NCBI GenBank assembly: GCA_001898405.1 | Contig: MKTW01000012.1 | Span: 62,001-126,000, forward strand | Source: Sphingobacteriales bacterium 44-61 | GTDB lineage: Bacteria > Bacteroidota > Bacteroidia > Chitinophagales > Chitinophagaceae | DNA: 64,000 nucleotides | Reading direction: 5' to 3' | Shown here: in pieces, positions 34,119 to 43,080 of the stretch | How the letters are laid out: each line of letters begins with the position of its first letter | Position numbering within the stretch: position 1 is the stretch's first letter | Notes under the pieces: model-generated | Seen by the model: only the letters and a program-made list of their open reading frames with translations | The model's database searches: none | Told to the model about the DNA's origin: nothing | Position numbers and translations under genes: made by a program

Positions 34119-36062
34119 TCAGACATTTATTTCAATCAGAACGGAAGAGCCTTTGCCTGGGGATGACACTATATCTACTTTCCCCTTTAAAAACTCTATC
34201 CGGTTTTGAATATTGCTCCAACCGATCCCGGATGATTGTTTCAGGGCCGTTGTATCGAATCCTTTACCATCGTCTTCTACTGTAACAGTCAATAATTTTT
34301 CCTGTTCTGCTGCATGAACCTGCACCAGTACGTTCTTAGCCGCAGCATGTTTAATAGAATTGTTGACCAGTTCTTGCACAATACGGTAAATAGTAATGGC
34401 AATAGTTTGCTCTATCTCTATTTTATCCATGCCGATAGCCTGATAACTGGTATTGATCACACCGCTTCGGTCAATTTCGTTGCAAAACTCTTTCAGGGCA
34501 GTATTAAGCCCATACCTTACCAGCACCTCAGGCATCATATTATGGGCCACTCGGCGCATTTCCCTGATGGAACTGTCCAGCATATCAATGCTGCGTTCAA
34601 ATGCCCGGGCATTATCGGGTGTCATTATTAGATTTTCTTTCATATTGCTTAAAGAGTGTTTAATACCGCTTAGCATTCCTCCCAATCCATCATGAAGATC
34701 TTTGGCCAGACGGGTACGTTCCTGTTCTTCACCTTTAAGTACTGCTTCAGTGGCAGCAAGCTGCTTTTCTGTTTCCAGTTCTGTGATGCGCTGCTGTTGT
34801 ATTTTTCGGCGGATCTTATAGTTCCGCCAGGCAAGTATCAGGGCGATCAAAAGGATAATAGCGCTGATTGAAAACACATAGTTCAGCATGTTTTTCTGCC
34901 TGATGACAGACTGCTGTGTTTTTATTTGCTCTTCTTTTTTTTCAACGCTATATTTTGTTTCCAACTCTTCAGTGTAGAAATTCAGTTCTTTGAGATTGGT
35001 GGTGCTGATAAGCGAATCATATTTAAAAGAATAATTCCCTCCTTCTTTTATTTTCCCCTGCATGTAATAGAAGATCGAATAGCTTCGGTACAGGTTTCCC
35101 AGCGCATCTGCATTGATCTCTTTTTGGGCGATATTAACGCCGGAGTCCAGTTCAGCTTTTGCAAGGGTATACTTTTGCTGCGAAATCAAACTCAGCGCAA
35201 GCGCATTATGCGTCTCAGCCGAAGTTTGCCTGTCGGGGAGCTTTTTGGCATATTCTGACAGCTCTTTTGCATAGTTTTCTAAAGCCTTTATGTTCCCGCT
35301 TCTAAAATTGTCATAGCAAAGGTTGAGTAAGGCATAATTGATATTGACAATGTCTTCTTGTTGCTTGGCAAACTCTAACTGTCTTTTGCTGATGCTGGTG
35401 GAACTGTCGAGCATATTCAACTGGGAGTAACTGGCAGATAGGTTGTTTAATCCCATCATTATGGCAAAAGGATTATTAAACGTTTTTCCAAATTCAATCG
35501 CTTTTCCAGCATATATAATTGATTGGTCAAACTGCTTTAAATTGAAGTACGTGTTTGAAGCGGTAAGGTTCCGGATGGGAAAACTTAAGCTGTCTTTTGT
35601 TTTCTCAGATATGTCGAGGCATTTCAGGATACAGTCGATCGCGGACTTGTATTGACCAAAGTGATTGTAAATAGCAGAAAGATTATTATAGGACTTAGCC
35701 AATAGCTTCATGTCATTTTCCTTCTCAGCCAGGTCTTTATTTTTTAATGCATACTCAAGGGATTTCTTATAATCATTGTTGTAATAATAGTATTCTGCAA
35801 AACCGACGTTAATATAAAAATCGAATTTATCAGATTTGATTTTTCGGGCCAGTTTGTTGGCTTCATCTAAATAATAATATGAGCTATCATAATTTTTTGT
35901 AGAGTATAGATTTTGAATATTCAGCAGTAACCTGATCCTGGAAGTGTCTTCCTTTGCTGATTGCAGGGCATGGATGAGGCTGTCTTTTTTACTTACTGTT
36001 TGTGCTACGCCATTGAATCCAAAGAACATAACAGTAATAATATATAGAAGTAGTTTCTTCAT
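34119..36062 (-). CDS. TPR-sensor histidine kinase (HisKA_3 type)
   Basis: The 647-residue protein has a signal peptide (1-21) and a periplasmic TPR array (about 45-350). One membrane helix follows (about 393-413), then a coiled-coil (415-445), a HisKA_3 dimerisation domain with His457 in KDLHDGLGG, and an HATPase domain with N-box VQELVNNSIKHA (about 562-573) and G-box VEDDGKGFD. The TPR array probably binds a protein or peptide partner; the ligand is unknown. It forms a two-component pair with the downstream LuxR-type regulator. Its upstream region is shared with the divergent secreted gene at 36320 and holds the paired 20-bp elements, so the system may regulate itself too. Confidence 0.92.
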   Translation of the reverse strand: MKKLLLYIITVMFFGFNGVAQTVSKKDSLIHALQSAKEDTSRIRLLLNIQNLYSTKNYDSSYYYLDEANKLARKIKSDKFDFYINVGFAEYYYYNNDYKKSLEYALKNKDLAEKENDMKLLAKSYNNLSAIYNHFGQYKSAIDCILKCLDISEKTKDSLSFPIRNLTASNTYFNLKQFDQSIIYAGKAIEFGKTFNNPFAIMMGLNNLSASYSQLNMLDSSTSISKRQLEFAKQQEDIVNINYALLNLCYDNFRSGNIKALENYAKELSEYAKKLPDRQTSAETHNALALSLISQQKYTLAKAELDSGVNIAQKEINADALGNLYRSYSIFYYMQGKIKEGGNYSFKYDSLISTTNLKELNFYTEELETKYSVEKKEEQIKTQQSVIRQKNMLNYVFSISAIILLIALILAWRNYKIRRKIQQQRITELETEKQLAATEAVLKGEEQERTRLAKDLHDGLGGMLSGIKHSLSNMKENLIMTPDNARAFERSIDMLDSSIREMRRVAHNMMPEVLVRYGLNTALKEFCNEIDRSGVINTSYQAIGMDKIEIEQTIAITIYRIVQELVNNSIKHAAAKNVLVQVHAAEQEKLLTVTVEDDGKGFDTTALKQSSGIGWSNIQNRIEFLKGKVDIVSSPGKGSSVLIEINV

Positions 36063-36121
36063 TCAGGAAGTATTAGGCGATTTTAACTATTGCAAAATAA
36101 GGGATAGGATGGTTTATCTAA

Positions 36122-36209
36122 TATCCTCTTTTTTAATGATTTTCCGGCACTTATCTAAAAAATCATCCTTTTTAATGATTGTGCTGCCCCTGTGCCCGGG
36201 CTACTTTTA
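36122..36209 (+). promoter_or_regulatory. Promoter with two 20-bp elements, shared with 29841-29918
   Basis: Element a (36122-36141) is the exact reverse complement of AATCATTAAAAAAGAGGATA at 29899-29918. Element b (36161-36180) is a clean inverted repeat, AATCAT-CCTTTTTA-ATGATT. The copies are 39 bp apart, against 29 bp at the other locus, about one helical turn more. Element b overlaps ATTG (36178-36181), followed after exactly 20 bases by TACTTTTA (36202-36209), the same -33/-7 pair and spacing as at 29803. The promoter points to the gene at 36320, leaving a leader of about 100 bases that contains a possible 15-codon reading frame (36228-36275). Confidence 0.7.
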
Positions 36210-36319
36210 TCCAACAGAATTTTACAGATGAAAAGATCCATTACAGCCACGATCCCGTTTTTGAGATATGGATGACTTAAGGAAAATGTTAGAATAAAAA
36301 CAAATCAACTAATAAGGAT

Positions 36320-37390
36320 ATGCGCCTCTATAAAAAAATTGCTTTAATAAAACTGCTGATTATGATCGCTTTTACGGGATCTGCACAAAAGGAAGTTTAT
36401 GATGTGATCTCCTATACTCTTCCTGCAGGATGGAAAAAAGACCCTAAAGAGAAAAGCTTGCAGATATACATCACCGATAATAAAACGGGTGAGTATGCCC
36501 TGGCATTGATGGTTAATTCGACAGAATCCAGCGAACCGGCCAGCGGGAATTTCAACAAATTCTGGGTAACAATGGTGAAAGGCACGGTAAATGTTTCTGA
36601 AGAACCGACCATGCTGCCGCCTGCAAAAGATCATGAATGGGATATTACTTCGGGATGGGCTAATTATACCGATGGTGCGAATAAAGGAATAGTGACACAA
36701 AAAACGGCAACAGGTTATGGTAAGATGACTACCGTTATTGTAATGACTAATACCAGCAAATATCAAACTGACCTGGATAATTTATTAAATTCCATTGGAT
36801 TCACTGCATTGACAACAATACAGGAACAGAATACTTCTCCATCTACCGGAGTTGACAATCTTTCCATCGCTGGCCTATGGGTCAGGTATCTTGTTGAAAC
36901 AAGCGGCACATTTTCCAATGGAATGCCTATGCCCACCGCAGGATATTTCAGGTATGAGTACAGGTTCAATCCCGATGGCACCTACAGATACCTGGAAAAA
37001 ACTTTCTCCGTATATAGTAAGAATATCATTTTTGGATATGAAACAGGAACCTGGTCAGTCAATGGAGATAAGCTGACCATTAAACCCCTGCAAGGGAAAT
37101 CGGAGGAATGGGGTAAAAGTGCAAGTGGCAGAACAAGCGAATGGGGCTCCCGGGTGAAGTCCGTAAACCGGAAACTCGAAACGGTCACTTATACTTATAA
37201 GTTGCATTATTATTCAGGCATGAATGAAACTGATCTTTTATTGCAGTATGCCAAACCGACGGAACGTGATGGACGGCAAAGCAATGATGATAATCATGTG
37301 AATGAATGGAGCTATAGCCCCCGTGCGCTTGATAAATCACTGATTGATCTGCCTCCGGGAACGAAAATCAGTTTTGATGCCAGGCGATGA
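36320..37390 (+). CDS. Secreted protein of unknown function
   Basis: The 356-residue protein has a signal peptide (1-22). The first half (25-160) begins with a TLPAGWKKD segment of the kind seen in proteins with a PsbP/DUF1795-like fold. The second half (185-350) looks lipocalin-like: IAGLWVRY, YEYRFNPDGTYRY and YETGTWSVNGDKLTIKP are typical of beta-barrel proteins with repeated strand-turn-strand units. No catalytic motif is evident. Its promoter block matches that of cassette A, so it is probably made under the same condition and may be a target of the adjacent two-component system. Confidence 0.7.
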   Translation: MRLYKKIALIKLLIMIAFTGSAQKEVYDVISYTLPAGWKKDPKEKSLQIYITDNKTGEYALALMVNSTESSEPASGNFNKFWVTMVKGTVNVSEEPTMLPPAKDHEWDITSGWANYTDGANKGIVTQKTATGYGKMTTVIVMTNTSKYQTDLDNLLNSIGFTALTTIQEQNTSPSTGVDNLSIAGLWVRYLVETSGTFSNGMPMPTAGYFRYEYRFNPDGTYRYLEKTFSVYSKNIIFGYETGTWSVNGDKLTIKPLQGKSEEWGKSASGRTSEWGSRVKSVNRKLETVTYTYKLHYYSGMNETDLLLQYAKPTERDGRQSNDDNHVNEWSYSPRALDKSLIDLPPGTKISFDARR

Positions 37391-37451
37391 ATATTTAGAG
37401 GGCAATAAATCAATTAAGCTGCCTGGCGATGTTAAGTGATGTGCTGTTGTT

Positions 37452-37913
37452 TTAAAGATCGTCCATATCAAAACCAATTCCTCCTGAATTTACCAATACT
37501 ATCCAACTCCCTTCCTCTATTTCATCATCCAGTTCATGGTAATCCCAGCCGCAATAACCAATGAATAGCCTGATCTCCTTTTCTGTGATCGCTTTTTGAT
37601 TGATTTGCCTGACAGCTTCTTTAAAATCTCCACCCAGGTGCACTTTACTATTTATAGGGGTGCCGCCTTTTATCAGGTCTGGCCGTTGGTGTACAAAGAA
37701 AAGGTGTTCCCTGTCTACCGGCCCGCCATCATATAAAGGGAATGGAATGCTGTCCTTGAATTCCTCGAGTTCATTGAGCCGCCTGGTAAACGGCTTATTG
37801 ACCACAAATCCTGTCGCTCCCTTTTTGTTGTACTCTGCTATAAGGATAACCGCTTTCTCAAAGAAACTGTCGTCTAAAAGAGAGGTACTGCGTATAAATG
37901 AACCGGCATTCAT
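37452..37913 (-). CDS. YqgE/AlgH family protein (DUF179)
   Basis: The 153-residue protein starts at the ATG at 37913; a TTG three codons earlier would also be possible. It has the family features: FIRSTSLLDDSFFEKAVILI at the N terminus, GATGFVVNKP, a YDGGPVD strand and the C-terminal GYCGWDYHELDDEI helix region. It is somewhat shorter than the usual 180-190 residues at the C terminus but looks complete. The molecular function of the family is not settled. It is the last gene of a three-gene operon with two acetyltransferases. Confidence 0.9.
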   Translation of the reverse strand: MNAGSFIRSTSLLDDSFFEKAVILIAEYNKKGATGFVVNKPFTRRLNELEEFKDSIPFPLYDGGPVDREHLFFVHQRPDLIKGGTPINSKVHLGGDFKEAVRQINQKAITEKEIRLFIGYCGWDYHELDDEIEEGSWIVLVNSGGIGFDMDDL

Positions 37914-37934
37914 GAAAACCAAAGTTAGTGGGGG

Positions 37935-38465
37935 TTACAGCATTTTCTTCATCAGAAAATCTACTTGTTCATCTTCCCCCAGTTTGAAAATATGTTTTCC
38001 GAATTCTTCAAATCCATTCTTTTGATAAAAGCGGATCGCCCTGGGATTCTTTTCCCAAACTCCCAGCCATAAATAACTTGCCCTGGCATTGGTAGCAACT
38101 TCCAGCGCTTTTTCATACAGAAGCTGGCCTATTTTCTTTCCGTGAAAATCCTTTGAAACATAAATGCGCTCTATCTCAACAGCGTTATGGTCTTTCAATT
38201 CTGTTTGCGCTTTCCCGGAATTCAGCTTCAGGTAGCCGATTATATTGCCACTGGAAAAAATTAAATAGAATTGGGAGTCAGGATCAGTGAGCTCACTGCT
38301 CAACCTGGAAGTGCCAAAATCTTCTTCCAGGTATTTTTTCATATTCTCTTCTGTATTGTAAACAGAATAAGTTTCAAAAAAGGTTTGTCTTGCAATAGCC
38401 TGAAGCTGTTGCAGGTCCGCAGGGCCGGCTTTCCTTATTTCAATTCCATCAGTCACGCTCATCAT
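37935..38465 (-). CDS. GNAT N-acetyltransferase (PaiA-like)
   Basis: The 176-residue protein has the GNAT fold: an N-terminal IRKAGPADLQQL, acetyl-CoA binding region VEIERIYVSKDFHGKKIGQLL (motif A, about 95-116) and the motif B segment WEKNPRAIRFYQKNGFEEFG. The overall pattern is like PaiA-type acetyltransferases, which acetylate polyamines, but the acceptor cannot be read from the sequence. It is 21 bp upstream of the YqgE gene and 43 bp downstream of a second GNAT gene. Confidence 0.85.
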   Translation of the reverse strand: MMSVTDGIEIRKAGPADLQQLQAIARQTFFETYSVYNTEENMKKYLEEDFGTSRLSSELTDPDSQFYLIFSSGNIIGYLKLNSGKAQTELKDHNAVEIERIYVSKDFHGKKIGQLLYEKALEVATNARASYLWLGVWEKNPRAIRFYQKNGFEEFGKHIFKLGEDEQVDFLMKKML

Positions 38466-38508
38466 TCTTGTCGGTTCTGTTTATATAGTAATGTAGTAAA
38501 TGATTGTT

Positions 38509-39057
38509 TCAACCTTTATTACCGGGCTGTGCTAACCAGGCGGCCTTGGGGATTTCGTATATAAAATTAAGTTTTGGCGGTTCTCCATGGTATGCAACAT
38601 CCTTTTCCATTATCTTGACGGCGCCCAGCCGGTCAACAGCTATTTGTGAGCGGAAATTGGTAGCCCCCACATGGAGATACACTTTGTCGACATACTGGAA
38701 GATATAGTCAAGCATTAATTTTTTGATTGAAGGGTTAAAGCCCGTTCCCCAATATTTTGTTGCATAAAAAGTATAGCCAATCAGGATGCTGTTGTCCTTT
38801 TCATCATAATCATAGAAGCGGGTGCTGCCAGCAGTTTCCCCGGTAGCCTTATCTATGATCCTGAATGCTCCCTTGCTCTGGATGCCTCCATCGAAATAAA
38901 CACGGAATACCTCTTCTTTCCAGCGGTCTTTATTGGGATGGTGCGCCCATACATTTTTATCGGATGCTACTGCATACACGGTATCAAAGTCGGCTTCAGT
39001 TAAGGGTACCAGGATGGCTTTTTCATTTTCTAAAACCGGTTGGATAGAAAAACTCAT
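38509..39057 (-). CDS. GNAT N-acetyltransferase (RimJ/RimL type)
   Basis: The 182-residue protein starts at the ATG at 39057; a TTG at 39081 would add eight residues that are not typical of the family. It matches the RimJ/RimL-like GNAT group: VLENEKAILVPLTEADFD at the N terminus, IIDKATGETAGSTRF, YTFYATKYWGTGFNPSIKKLML and a VYLHVGATNFRSQIAVDRLGA helix. Substrates in this group range from ribosomal protein termini to small amines. First gene of the operon leading to YqgE. Confidence 0.85.
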   Translation of the reverse strand: MSFSIQPVLENEKAILVPLTEADFDTVYAVASDKNVWAHHPNKDRWKEEVFRVYFDGGIQSKGAFRIIDKATGETAGSTRFYDYDEKDNSILIGYTFYATKYWGTGFNPSIKKLMLDYIFQYVDKVYLHVGATNFRSQIAVDRLGAVKIMEKDVAYHGEPPKLNFIYEIPKAAWLAQPGNKG

Positions 39058-39142
39058 ATTGATGGTATTGGTATGGCGCAAATTTACTTAATGAATGGGT
39101 ATTTTTTGTAGCCTGCTTTGTTAAGAAAAACGCTGAAAAGAT

Positions 39143-40945
39143 TCATGATTCTATCTCTTCATTTGGCAGCAAAGGTGTGGTTTGGGGAATGAATTCATGA
39201 CCGTCTTTTCCATAATCGTATGGCCAGCGGTGCACTTCAGGAATTTCTCCTGTCCAGTTGCCATGTCCGGGCACGATCGGCGTCGTCCATTCGAGCGTAT
39301 TTGATTTCCAGGGATTCATAGTGGTCAGTTTTCTTCCTTTATAAATGGAATAAAAGAAGTTGAATACAAACGAGAGGTTGACAGCAAATACAATGATGGC
39401 GACGATCGTGATCATTTGATTGGTGGAAGAAAACTGGTTGAACGATTGCCAGATGCTGAAATCAAGATAACGGCGGGGTACACCTGCCAGTCCCATATAA
39501 TGCATGGGCCAGAAAATGAGATAGGCGCCTGCGAATGATACCCAGAAATGGATATAGGCCAACGGATGATTCATATATCTTCCAAACATTTTAGGGAACC
39601 AGTGATAGATGCCGGCAAACATGCCAAATACGGCAGCTACTCCCATTACCAGGTGGAAATGGGCAATTACGAAATATGTATCATGCACGTGCATGTCGAT
39701 AGTGGAGTTTCCCAGGAATATGCCGGTAAGCCCTCCGGAGATGAACATGCTGACAAAACCTATTGAAAACAGCATGGCTGGTGTGAAGCGGATATTTCCC
39801 CGCCACAAAGTGGTGAGCCAGTTGAATACTTTGATGGCAGAAGGAATAGCGATCAGCAGTGTCAGGAGCACGAAAACAGAGCCAAGGAAAGGATTCATGC
39901 CGCTTACAAACATATGGTGCGCCCAAACAAGAAAACTTAATATGGCGATGGCAAAAAGAGAACCTACCATTGCCATATAACCAAAGATGGGTTTGCGGGC
40001 GTTTGTACTGATCACTTCGGATGCGATACCCATGGCAGGAAGGATCACAATGTATACTTCAGGATGCCCGAGAAACCAGAACAAATGCTGGTACAATATC
40101 GCGGAGCCTCCCTCATTCATCAACATCTGCCCGTTCACATAAACATTGCTCAAATAGAAACTGGTGCCCGCATGGCGGTCAAACATCAGCAGGACCATCG
40201 ACGCCAACAATACAGGAAATGATAACACGCCCAGCATAGCTGTAAAGAATAATGCCCACATGGTAAGCGGTAGCCGTACCATCGACATGCCCTTGGTGCG
40301 CAGGTTAAGTATGGTAACGATATAATTGATGCCGCCCAGTAAGGAGGATACAATAAATAACGCCAGGCTGATGATCCATAAGTCCATCCCTGTTTTAGAG
40401 CCGTTATTGATGGCGCCAAGGGCGCTTAAGGGCGGATAAGCCGTCCATCCTCCGCTGCTGGGACCTGTGTTTACGAACAAGGATACCAGCATCACAACGC
40501 TTGCTGCAAAAAAGAACCAGTATGATAACATGTTTAAAAGGGGAGAAGCCATATCCCTTGCGCCTACCTGCAGTGGGATCAGGAGATTGGCAAAAGTGCC
40601 GCTAAGCCCTGCTGTCAACACAAAAAAGATCATAATAGTGCCATGCATGGTCAGTAACCCGTAATAGGCTTCGCCTGCCAGGCTTCCCTTTTGCACCCAA
40701 TCTCCAAAGACGGTGCTCAGAATAGGATAAGTGCTTCCGGGGTAGGCGAGCTGCAGCCTGAACAAAACAGAGAAGAGGCCGCCAACAATGGCCCATAGCA
40801 TACCGGTAATGAGAAACTGTTTTGATATGACCTTATGATCCTGGCTGAAAATATACCGGGTAATAAAATTCTGATGGTGCTGCTGCTGCGGGTGGCTTGT
40901 GGTGGTAATGGATGGATAGGGGCCTTGTTGTTGTATTGTAGACAT
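39143..40945 (-). CDS. ctaD: Cytochrome c oxidase subunit I (heme-copper oxidase, A type)
   Basis: The 600-residue protein has 12 or more membrane segments and all diagnostic motifs: the CuB/proton-channel segment FLGHPEVYIVILP, the CuB histidine pair VWAHHM, and the distal heme ligands in HDTYFVIAHFHLVM. The K-channel Lys is present in IPSAIKVFNW, with Ser where Thr is usual. It transfers electrons from cytochrome c to oxygen while pumping protons. A His/Gln-rich N-terminal tail (residues 5-25) is unusual. The gene stands alone: neither subunit II, III nor assembly genes are adjacent, so it must work with subunits encoded elsewhere or be an extra isoform. Confidence 0.95.
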   Translation of the reverse strand: MSTIQQQGPYPSITTTSHPQQQHHQNFITRYIFSQDHKVISKQFLITGMLWAIVGGLFSVLFRLQLAYPGSTYPILSTVFGDWVQKGSLAGEAYYGLLTMHGTIMIFFVLTAGLSGTFANLLIPLQVGARDMASPLLNMLSYWFFFAASVVMLVSLFVNTGPSSGGWTAYPPLSALGAINNGSKTGMDLWIISLALFIVSSLLGGINYIVTILNLRTKGMSMVRLPLTMWALFFTAMLGVLSFPVLLASMVLLMFDRHAGTSFYLSNVYVNGQMLMNEGGSAILYQHLFWFLGHPEVYIVILPAMGIASEVISTNARKPIFGYMAMVGSLFAIAILSFLVWAHHMFVSGMNPFLGSVFVLLTLLIAIPSAIKVFNWLTTLWRGNIRFTPAMLFSIGFVSMFISGGLTGIFLGNSTIDMHVHDTYFVIAHFHLVMGVAAVFGMFAGIYHWFPKMFGRYMNHPLAYIHFWVSFAGAYLIFWPMHYMGLAGVPRRYLDFSIWQSFNQFSSTNQMITIVAIIVFAVNLSFVFNFFYSIYKGRKLTTMNPWKSNTLEWTTPIVPGHGNWTGEIPEVHRWPYDYGKDGHEFIPQTTPLLPNEEIES

Positions 40946-41391
40946 ATTGCAGGGAGATTAGGGTAGTTAAAGGATCGCATAAACAGTTCCATACTGCATA
41001 CCCAAGGTTATTTCCCTTAATGGAGATGCAGCATGTCCCATTGTTTCCCATTTTTTTGCAATGCAGCATATTTTTACACATTATTCGAGGAAAACAAGTA
41101 AACAAATGGCTGGCAAAAGACATTCACTCAGGCATTTGCAAATGCCTGTCGTTTTTTGGTATAAAACACTAGGATTTCCCATTTATATTTTTAATTTTAC
41201 ATCTCCTTCCTTCTATCCTCAGCAAAAACTTTAAGGTGCAGTAAGAGTAAAGCGGTCAGATTCTGCTATCCTCGCAAAAACTTCAGCCTGTTCTGTTTGT
41301 GACCAGGGCTTTTTATTCTCCATTCTATTCGTGAAGGATCCTTCAGCCACCGCTGATGTTGTATTGTTCAGCCACCATTTAAACGTACAAT
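40946..41391. other. 446-bp intergenic region between divergent ctaD and beta-helix gene
   Basis: No gene is supported here; the open frames present are short and without family features. ATGCAGCAT occurs twice near the ctaD side (41026-41034 and 41062-41070). Farther right are two near-identical 18-19-base copies of CTATCCTC(A)GCAAAAACTT (41213-41231 and 41266-41283) and two copies of TTCAGCCACC (41342-41351 and 41367-41376). The region must hold the promoters for both divergent genes, but I could not assign a convincing -33/-7 pair. Confidence 0.55.
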
Positions 41392-43074
41392 ATGAAAAGA
41401 GCCTTCCGGTGTCTGCTCTTATCGGTTATTTTATCAATACCGGCCCTGGATTTTTTTGCGCAGGACGCATACCGGACCAATTTTTCCACGAATGCAGCCC
41501 AGTGGACCAATACAGAGATCTGGCAGCGTTTCGATCCCATAAAAAAAACATGGATCGCAGCAGATCATTATCCTACTTATCTGGATGGAATTATTACAAT
41601 CCAGGCCGGGGATAGCGTTGTGATCCATGGTTCGGATACTGCCCGGATGATCATAGATGAAGTGGTAGTAGAAGCGGGAGGGTCATTGACGTTCATGAAC
41701 AAAGGAGCTATTATACTGAATGATGGAGCAGGAGACGATATGATCGTAAACGGACGGATGCATATAGGACCAGGAGGCACTTTGCGTGGTAATGGCAGGA
41801 TACAGATTAATGCAGGGGGCGCTTTTTCTATAAAGAATACCGGCCTGCTGGGAGTAGCACTTAATAATAATGGAACAATGTATTGGGGATCGGCAGGGGA
41901 GGCCGGTATCCTGTTATCCGGATGCCATATCGTGAATAATGCTACCTGTATCTGGATGAACGGAAACATAACAATGGACAGTTCCGCAACAATGATCAAT
42001 AACGGATTAATGCGGATAGTAGCCACGGCCAGCAACCTGCTTTGCACCGGGAATAAAAAATTACCTGCAAAGATCACTAACAAAGGAACCATCATTAACA
42101 CCGGGAAGGATCATACAGTGGATTTCCAGGTTAAAGTGGATAATAACGGCACTATTGGCGGCGTGGGAACTTTTCTTTTTAGCGGAGGATCAAACAGTGG
42201 CGGTATTATTTCACCGGGAGCATCTCCAGGACATTTGACTGTTGGTCCCGGTAAACTGAGATCTTCTATCATAAATATCGAGATCGCTACAACTGGTGCA
42301 ATAGCCGGGGTAAACTACGATCAGCTGACTGTTAACTCCCTGGAAGACCTGGCTGGAGCAACTATTAATATTACAGACCAGGCTGCTGATTCAATAAATA
42401 CAGAATACACGATCATTAATGCGATGCCGGGTAATACAATCAGGTATTACCCTGAAGTAGTGGTGAATGCCCCGAGCAATCTTGCCATTTCATTTAAAGG
42501 AAACCGGTTGGTGTTGACAAAGATTGCAGCTGATCCTCTTCCCGTGAGTTGGGGTGGCTTTAAGGTTGTTGCCCGTGAAAATAAAGCGGTTTTAAATTGG
42601 AACACTTTACTGGATCAGCATACATCTTATTTTTTAATTGAGCACTCTACCAATGCGATCACCTACGCGCCTGTGGCAAGAATAGATGCCCGGCATGGAG
42701 AATCTGGCGAAACCCAATACAGCTATACCTTTCCTGGTGTTGATATTTTTAAAACGAATTATTTCCGGATTAAAAGGGTAAGTGATGATGGTAAAAGCCG
42801 TTCTTCGGCTCCGCGAAATATAATGTTTGATAAGGGCAGGGTTATCGGGTTCCAATCTGATTACAATCCCGAGAGTGATGAACTTAACTTAAATATTCAA
42901 ACGGAGTATCTGCGGGCTTACCTGGCTGACACCGCAGGCAAGCTTCTTTATGAATTCTCATTGCAGCCGGGGCAGCATACGGTGTATATGGATGCTTTAC
43001 CGGCAGGCGTTTACCGCATGAATGTTTCTGTAAAAGGCGTGATGGTGGAAGCGAAACAGATAGTGAAGCATTAA
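41392..43074 (+). CDS. Secreted beta-helix/autotransporter-like repeat protein with T9SS-type C terminus
   Basis: The 560-residue protein has a signal peptide (1-23) and a beta-rich region with many NNG/GTI/ITNKG-type short repeats (about 80-370), suggesting a beta-helix. An Fn3-like segment follows (about 385-480: VSWGGFKV, KAVLNWNTLLDQHTSYF, FRIKRVSDDGK). The last ~75 residues end in ALPAGVYRMNVSVKG, resembling a T9SS sorting domain, although the C terminus (KQIVKH) is less typical. It is probably exported to the cell surface. No catalytic residues are seen; adhesion or a structural role is possible. Monocistronic and convergent with an AraC gene 6 bp away. Confidence 0.75.
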   Translation: MKRAFRCLLLSVILSIPALDFFAQDAYRTNFSTNAAQWTNTEIWQRFDPIKKTWIAADHYPTYLDGIITIQAGDSVVIHGSDTARMIIDEVVVEAGGSLTFMNKGAIILNDGAGDDMIVNGRMHIGPGGTLRGNGRIQINAGGAFSIKNTGLLGVALNNNGTMYWGSAGEAGILLSGCHIVNNATCIWMNGNITMDSSATMINNGLMRIVATASNLLCTGNKKLPAKITNKGTIINTGKDHTVDFQVKVDNNGTIGGVGTFLFSGGSNSGGIISPGASPGHLTVGPGKLRSSIINIEIATTGAIAGVNYDQLTVNSLEDLAGATINITDQAADSINTEYTIINAMPGNTIRYYPEVVVNAPSNLAISFKGNRLVLTKIAADPLPVSWGGFKVVARENKAVLNWNTLLDQHTSYFLIEHSTNAITYAPVARIDARHGESGETQYSYTFPGVDIFKTNYFRIKRVSDDGKSRSSAPRNIMFDKGRVIGFQSDYNPESDELNLNIQTEYLRAYLADTAGKLLYEFSLQPGQHTVYMDALPAGVYRMNVSVKGVMVEAKQIVKH

Positions 43075-43080
43075 GCACTG

